Shown here: positions 5,908 through 9,382 of the stretch, one piece after another
How positions within the stretch are numbered: position 1 is the first letter of the stretch
Layout of the letters: each line of letters opens with the position of its first letter
DNA from: an uncultured Paracoccaceae bacterium
Lineage (GTDB): Bacteria > Pseudomonadota > Alphaproteobacteria > Rhodobacterales > Rhodobacteraceae
Direction: 5' to 3'
Assembly: GCA_937907485.1 (NCBI GenBank)
Contig: CALESR010000359.1
Location: 1 to 9,382 of the forward strand
Length of the DNA stretch: 9,382 nt
The notes under the pieces: generated by a model
What the model was told of the DNA's origin: nothing
The model's database searches: none
The model's input: the letters and a program-made list of their open reading frames with translations, nothing else
Program-made: the position numbers and the translations under genes

Positions 5908-7209
5908 TCACTCGGCCGGTTGCGCCATCGGGTTGTTGGGATGGGTCGTCCAGTTGGCATAATCGCCGACCACCTTGCCGGTGCGCGGATCGGTCGCGCC
6001 CTTGGGCAGAGTCTCCATCGTGATGCAGTTCTCGACCGGGCAGACATTGACGCACAGGTTGCAGGCGACGCATTCGGCTTCGTTCACCTCGTACACGCGG
6101 TCCGGTTTTTGCCAGATCGCCTGATGCGACGTGTCCTCGCAGGCGGCATAGCAGCGCCCGCAGCCGATACAGGCCTCGGCGTCGATCCGCGCCTTGGTGA
6201 CATGGTTCAGGTTGAGGAACTGCCAGTCCGTCACATTGGGCACCGCACGGCCAACCACTTGATCGACCGAGGTAAACCCCTTCTTGTCCATCCACAGCGA
6301 CAGGCCGGATTCCATCTCCTTGACGATGCCGAACCCATAGGTCATCGCCGCCGTGCAGACCTGCACATTGCCTGCGCCCAGCGACAGGAACTCGGCCGCG
6401 TCGCGCCAGGTCGTGATGCCGCCGATGCCGGAAATCGGTAGCCCCGCCGTCTCGCGCGAGCGGGCGATTTCCGCCACCATGTTCAGCGCGATCGGCTTGA
6501 CCGCCGGGCCGCAATAGCCGCCATGCGTGCCCTTGCCGTCGATGCTGGGCTCGGGGCAGAAGTCATCCAGATCGACCGAGGTGATCGAGTTGATCGTATT
6601 GATCAGGCTGACCGCATCGGCGCCGCCGCGCTTGGCCGCCTCGGCGGGTTTGCGGATGTCGGTGATGTTGGGCGTCAGCTTGACGATGCAGGGCATGCGC
6701 GAGTGTTTCTTGACCCAGCGCGTCACCATCTCGATGTATTCCGGCACCTGACCGACAGCCGAGCCCATGCCCCGCTCGGCCATGCCATGCGGGCAGCCAA
6801 AGTTCAGCTCGACCCCGTCGGCCTCGGTTTCCTCGACCCGCTTCAGGATGCCTTGCCACGAATCCTCGTCGCAGGGCACCATCAGGCTGACCACCAGCGC
6901 ACGGTCCTTCCAGTCGCGCTTGACCTTCTTGATCTCGTCGAGGTTCACCTGCAGCGGCCGGTCGGTGATGAGTTCGATGTTGTTCAGGCCCAAAAGCCGC
7001 CGGTCCGCCCCCCAGATCGCGCCATAGCGCGGGCCGTTGACGTTGACCACTGGCGGCCCGTCGAGGCCCAGCGTCTTCCAGACCACACCGCCCCAGCCCG
7101 CCTTGAAGGCGCGCACGACGTTGTATTCCTTGTCGGTCGGCGGCGCCGAGGCCAGCCAGAACGGGTTGGGCGACTTGATGCCGACGAAATTCGAAGTCAG
7201 GTTTGCCAT
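5908..7209 (-). CDS. preA: NAD-dependent dihydropyrimidine dehydrogenase, catalytic subunit PreA
   Basis: PreA is the FMN subunit that reduces uracil and thymine to their 5,6-dihydro forms, the first step of reductive pyrimidine breakdown, using electrons passed from PreT. The 433-residue cytosolic protein starts with a dihydroorotate-dehydrogenase-like barrel (about 5-315). ELNFGCPHG at 134-142 carries the catalytic Cys139 and His141, corresponding to Cys671 and His673 of mammalian DPD. KLTPNITD (177-184), INTINS (203-208) and SGIGGITTW (260-268) are FMN/substrate segments. Two C-terminal 4Fe-4S motifs follow: Cys347, 350, 353, 357 and Cys380, 383, 386, 390. The residue before the catalytic Cys is Gly where mammalian DPD and E. 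coli PreA have Ser. The ATG at 7209 has GGAG six bases upstream. preT ends 16 bases before it on the same strand, so the two form one operon. The next step, dihydropyrimidinase, is not in the window. Confidence 0.95.
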   Translation of the reverse strand: MANLTSNFVGIKSPNPFWLASAPPTDKEYNVVRAFKAGWGGVVWKTLGLDGPPVVNVNGPRYGAIWGADRRLLGLNNIELITDRPLQVNLDEIKKVKRDWKDRALVVSLMVPCDEDSWQGILKRVEETEADGVELNFGCPHGMAERGMGSAVGQVPEYIEMVTRWVKKHSRMPCIVKLTPNITDIRKPAEAAKRGGADAVSLINTINSITSVDLDDFCPEPSIDGKGTHGGYCGPAVKPIALNMVAEIARSRETAGLPISGIGGITTWRDAAEFLSLGAGNVQVCTAAMTYGFGIVKEMESGLSLWMDKKGFTSVDQVVGRAVPNVTDWQFLNLNHVTKARIDAEACIGCGRCYAACEDTSHQAIWQKPDRVYEVNEAECVACNLCVNVCPVENCITMETLPKGATDPRTGKVVGDYANWTTHPNNPMAQPAE

Positions 7210-7225
7210 GCTGTTCTCCGGCGGA

Positions 7226-8569
7226 TCAAACCGCCGCCCCCGTCAAGGATGCGTGAATGTCCATCGCCGCGTCGCGGCCCTGGGCGACGGCGGTGACGGT
7301 CAGATCCTCACCCCCCAGCGCGCAATCGCCACCCGCCCAGACCATCGGCAGCGAGGTCCGACCGGCGCTGTCGATGGCGATCTTGCCGCCCTCCAGCGTC
7401 AGTACCTCGGGCTGCCCTGCCAGCGTCTGGCCAATCGCCTTGAAGACCTGATCGGCGGGCAGGACAAAGCCTTCGCCGGTGCGTTCCAGCCCCTTGGCGC
7501 CTTGCCGTGTATAGGCAAACTCGACCTCCAGCGCCTTGCCCGCCGCGCGGATCGCCACCGGCATCGCCTCGGTGACGATGCTGACCCCTTCGGTCGCGGC
7601 ATGATCCAGTTCATAGTCCGAGGCCGACATCGCCTCGCGCCCGCGGCGATACACCATATGCACATGCTCGGCGCCCAGAAGCCGCGATTGCACGGCAGCA
7701 TCGACCGCCGTCATCCCGCCGCCGATCACCACCACGCGCCGCCCGATGGGCAGGCTGGACAGATCCTCGCACTGGCGCAATTCGGCAATGAACTCGACGG
7801 CGTCGCGCACACCCGGCAGATCCTCGCCCGCGATGCGCAGCCCGTTGACCCCGGCCAGCCCCATGCCCAGAAACACCGCGCAATGGTCCGACCGCAGCTC
7901 CTCCAGCGTCACCTCGCGGCCCAGCGCGCTGCCGGTGATGACCTTGATGCCGCCGATCTGCAGCAGCCAGTCCACCTCGGCCTGCGCGATGCCATTCGCC
8001 GCCTTATAACCGGCGATGCCATATTCGTTCAGGCCGCCGGGCAGCGCCCGCGCCTCGTGCATCACCACGTCATGCCCCAGCATCGCCAGCCGATGCGCAC
8101 AGGCGAGGGCGGCCGGCCCGGCGCCCACCACGGCGACGCTCTTGCCGGTCGGCGCGGCGCGGGTAAACGGATGCTCGCCCGCCATCAGCAGCCCGTCCGT
8201 CGCATAGCGCTGCAGGCGGCCGATCTCCACCGGGTTGCCCTCGGCGGTGTTGCGCACGCAAGACCCCTCGCACAGCGTCTCGGTCGGGCAGACCCGCGCG
8301 CACATCCCGCCCAGAATGTTCTGCGCCAGAATGGTGCGCGCCGCGGCCTCGGCGGTGCCGGTCTGGATCTGCCGGATGAACAGCGGAATGTCGATCGCCG
8401 TGGGGCAGGCGGTCACGCAGGGCGCATCATGGCAGAAATAGCAGCGATCCGCCGCCACCCGCGCCTCGTGGTCGTTCAACATCGGATAGAGGTCGTCGAA
8501 ATGCGCCTCCAGCGTGGCGGCGTCCAGACGGCCGGCGCGCACACCGTCGGTCTGCGGGGAATGGGACAC
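7226..8569 (-). CDS. preT: NAD-dependent dihydropyrimidine dehydrogenase, electron-input subunit PreT
   Basis: PreT takes electrons from NADH through FAD and iron-sulphur clusters and hands them to PreA. The 447-residue protein matches the N-terminal half of mammalian DPD and the GltD family. Cluster ligands are Cys43, 46, 51, 55 and Cys94, 100, 104, plus Gln120 in GRLQRYATD. The spacing equals that of DPD ligands Cys79, 82, 87, 91, Cys130, 136, 140 and Gln156, including the unusual Gln ligand. An FAD site (VVGAGPAALACAHRLA, about 147-162), an NAD(H) site (VVIGGGMTAVDAA, about 280-292) and the terminal flavin motif WAGGDCALGGEDLTVTAVAQG (about 411-431) follow. The start is a GTG at 8569 (complement of CAC), supported by GGAGGA five bases upstream. 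It is the first gene of preT-preA, divergent from tdk across 181 bases that hold a candidate RutR-like operator. A GltD-like glutamate synthase subunit is the alternative, but the PreA partner excludes it. Confidence 0.95.
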   Translation of the reverse strand: MSHSPQTDGVRAGRLDAATLEAHFDDLYPMLNDHEARVAADRCYFCHDAPCVTACPTAIDIPLFIRQIQTGTAEAAARTILAQNILGGMCARVCPTETLCEGSCVRNTAEGNPVEIGRLQRYATDGLLMAGEHPFTRAAPTGKSVAVVGAGPAALACAHRLAMLGHDVVMHEARALPGGLNEYGIAGYKAANGIAQAEVDWLLQIGGIKVITGSALGREVTLEELRSDHCAVFLGMGLAGVNGLRIAGEDLPGVRDAVEFIAELRQCEDLSSLPIGRRVVVIGGGMTAVDAAVQSRLLGAEHVHMVYRRGREAMSASDYELDHAATEGVSIVTEAMPVAIRAAGKALEVEFAYTRQGAKGLERTGEGFVLPADQVFKAIGQTLAGQPEVLTLEGGKIAIDSAGRTSLPMVWAGGDCALGGEDLTVTAVAQGRDAAMDIHASLTGAAV

Positions 8570-8600
8570 GGGCTTCCTCCAGGGTGGCTGGTTGTCAGCG

Positions 8601-8631
8601 CCTAGAGTGGCACGGTTAGAAATTTTATCAA
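8601..8631 (-). promoter_or_regulatory. Candidate promoter of preT-preA
   Basis: Read on the minus strand, TTGATA (complement of 8626-8631) matches five of six -35 positions. CTCTAG or TCTAGG (complement of 8602-8607 or 8601-8606) is a weak -10 at 18-19 bases. Transcription would begin near 8594, about 25 bases before the GTG start. The -35 lies inside the palindrome at 8622-8641, a position that favours repression. Confidence 0.4.
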
Positions 8632-8641
8632 CTGGTAAAAT
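8622..8641. promoter_or_regulatory. 20-bp palindromic operator, RutR-like
   Basis: ATTTTATCAACTGGTAAAAT is symmetric at 16 of 20 positions and stands out as AT-rich in GC-rich surroundings. Its core TTTATCA-AC-TGGTAAA matches 11 of the 14 fixed positions of the E. coli RutR consensus TTGACCA-NN-TGGTCAA. RutR is a TetR-family repressor released by uracil and thymine. The site lies between preT and tdk, both pyrimidine genes, which supports the reading. No regulator gene is present in the window. Confidence 0.6.
8633..8641 (+). promoter_or_regulatory. Candidate extended -10 element of tdk
   Basis: TGGTAAAAT fits the extended -10 pattern TGnTATAAT with one mismatch. No good -35 lies at the normal distance, which an extended -10 can tolerate. 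Transcription would start near 8648, leaving a leader of about 100 bases before tdk. The element is the right half of the palindrome at 8622-8641. Confidence 0.4.
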
Positions 8642-8668
8642 ACATCCTCGGGCCCCGCGCCTGCACTT

Positions 8669-8700
8669 TGCCTGCCCAACAGGCAGCCGCGCGCCTGTTG
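8669..8700 (+). other. Mutually exclusive hairpins in the tdk leader
   Basis: TGCCTG (8669-8674) pairs perfectly with CAGGCA (8680-8685). Alternatively CAACAGGC (8677-8684) pairs perfectly with GCCTGTTG (8693-8700), eight base pairs with an 8-base loop. Both use CAGGC at 8680-8684, so only one can form at a time. No T-tract follows, and the ribosome site at 8744 is not in either stem. A regulatory role is possible but unproven. The rest of the 8642-8750 leader shows nothing recognisable. Confidence 0.4.
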
Positions 8701-8750
8701 CGCCACAAATCCGGCTTTTCCCGCTGCCCGACCCGCGCTAAACGAGGCCA

Positions 8751-9341
8751 ATGGCCAAGCTCTATTTCCACTACTCGACGATGAACGCGGGCAAGTCGAC
8801 GATCCTGCTGCAGGCGTCGCACAATTACCGCGAACGCGGGATGCAGACCTATCTCATCACCGCGCAATTCGACAACCGGGCGGGCGAGGGGCGCATCGCC
8901 TCGCGCATCGGCATCGGCGAGCCCGCCGATACCTTCGGCCCCGGCGAGGATCTCTTCGCCAAGATCGAGGCCCGCCTCGCCGCCGGCCCCTGTGCCTGCA
9001 TCTTCATCGACGAGGCGCAGTTCCTGACGCCCGAGCAGGTCTGGCAACTCGCCCGCGCCGTCGATGACCTCGGCGCCCCGGTGATGGCCTACGGGCTGCG
9101 CGTCGATTTTCGCGGCCAGCTGTTCCCCGGTTCGGCGGCGCTGCTGGCCCTCGCGGACGAGATGCGCGAGGTCCGCACCATCTGCCACTGCGGCCGCAAG
9201 GCGACGATGGTCATCCGTCAGGATTCGCAGGGCAAGGCGCTGCGCGACGGCGCCCAGGTGCAGATCGGCGGCAATGAAACCTATGTCTCGCTCTGCCGCC
9301 GCCACTGGCGCGAGGCCGTGGGCGATCTCTCGACGCCCTGA
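8751..9341 (+). CDS. tdk: Thymidine kinase, class II (TK1-like)
   Basis: This cytosolic enzyme phosphorylates thymidine (and deoxyuridine) to dTMP with ATP in the salvage pathway. The 196-residue protein is close to the roughly 205 residues of E. coli Tdk. The P-loop STMNAGKS lies at 9-16, and FIDEAQFL at 85-92 holds the Mg2+/ATP Asp87 and the catalytic base Glu88. The structural zinc site is Cys145-X-Cys147 and Cys182-XX-His185, at the same positions as in E. coli. The lasso loop that covers the thymine base lies between them, ending with GGNETYVSLC. The ATG at 8751 is preceded by GAGG (8744-8747) at only three bases, a short spacing that suggests modest translation. The gene is divergent from preT. 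Feedback inhibition by dTTP is known for the family, and transcriptional control by the shared intergenic palindrome is inferred. Confidence 0.96.
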   Translation: MAKLYFHYSTMNAGKSTILLQASHNYRERGMQTYLITAQFDNRAGEGRIASRIGIGEPADTFGPGEDLFAKIEARLAAGPCACIFIDEAQFLTPEQVWQLARAVDDLGAPVMAYGLRVDFRGQLFPGSAALLALADEMREVRTICHCGRKATMVIRQDSQGKALRDGAQVQIGGNETYVSLCRRHWREAVGDLSTP

Positions 9342-9349
9342 CCGCCGCC

Positions 9350-9382
9350 CTCTTTGCTCTTCAAATATCCTCAGGGGGGTGA
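9350..9382 (+). repeat. Possible start of a Rhodobacteraceae intergenic repeat, cut by the window edge
   Basis: The stretch after tdk reads CTCTTTGCTCTTCAAATATC followed by CTCAGGGGGG. From memory, similar CTTCAAATATCC...GGGGG strings recur between genes in Rhodobacteraceae genomes, usually leading into a GC-rich stem. Only the first bases are present, so neither the full unit nor a terminator can be judged. Confidence 0.3.

Noticed and set aside
5572..6441. Plus-strand open frame spanning the proline-rich gene end and part of preA
   Set aside because: It crosses the bidirectional terminator and lies antisense to the iron-sulphur domain of PreA.
6774..6797. Loss of the catalytic cysteine in PreA, suggested by GSAVGQ where DPD has a Cys in GLACGQ
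   Set aside because: Residue numbering places the DPD catalytic Cys671 and His673 in the SCPH segment, which is kept here as GCPH; the other Cys is not catalytic.
7037..8605. Long plus-strand open frame opposite preT (522 codons)
   Set aside because: It is antisense to a clearly recognised PreT, is rich in Arg/His/Gln/Pro, and has no plausible ribosome site or motif.
1..9382. CRISPR array, insertion sequence, prophage, toxin-antitoxin pair or tRNA
   Set aside because: No regularly spaced repeats, transposase or integrase motifs, small overlapping gene pairs or cloverleaf-like sequence were seen.

Overview
This GC-rich window reads as an ordinary stretch of chromosome from an alphaproteobacterium, most likely a member of the Rhodobacteraceae/Paracoccaceae (Rhodobacter- or Paracoccus-like). 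The grounds are the strong G/C bias at third codon positions, the character of the IMPDH, enolase and PreTA proteins, short GAGG-type ribosome sites, a TATAGA-type -10 element before eno, and a CtrA-like TTAA-N7-TTAA box. The species cannot be named from what is here. I see no transposase, integrase, phage gene, CRISPR array, rRNA or tRNA.

Layout from left to right: guaB (IMP dehydrogenase, +), then a small DUF4389-type membrane protein (+). Next is a divergent pair of ten-helix EamA/DMT transporters, the first (-) convergent with the DUF4389 gene and the second (+) reading toward eno. Then come eno (enolase, +) with its own promoter and a strong intrinsic terminator, and a small proline-rich protein of unknown function (+) preceded by the CtrA-like box. 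A bidirectional terminator follows. Finally there is a two-gene minus-strand operon, preT-preA (NADH-dependent dihydropyrimidine dehydrogenase), divergent from tdk (class II thymidine kinase, +). The window ends just after tdk.

Functional theme: guaB (GMP synthesis), tdk (thymidine salvage) and preTA (uracil/thymine reduction) all deal with nucleotides, and eno is glycolytic. The most informative non-coding element lies between preT and tdk. It is a 20-bp AT-rich palindrome resembling the E. coli RutR operator. It covers a candidate -35 of preT and coincides with a candidate extended -10 of tdk, so one pyrimidine-sensing repressor could control both pyrimidine breakdown and thymidine salvage. 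The tdk leader also holds two mutually exclusive hairpins.

Other points of interest are the CtrA-like box before the unknown gene, a shared TTCACAGG element in both transporter leaders, and short CCGC-GCGG palindromes directly after the stop codons of guaB and eno. I found no convincing new multi-gene system; the novelty, if any, is regulatory.
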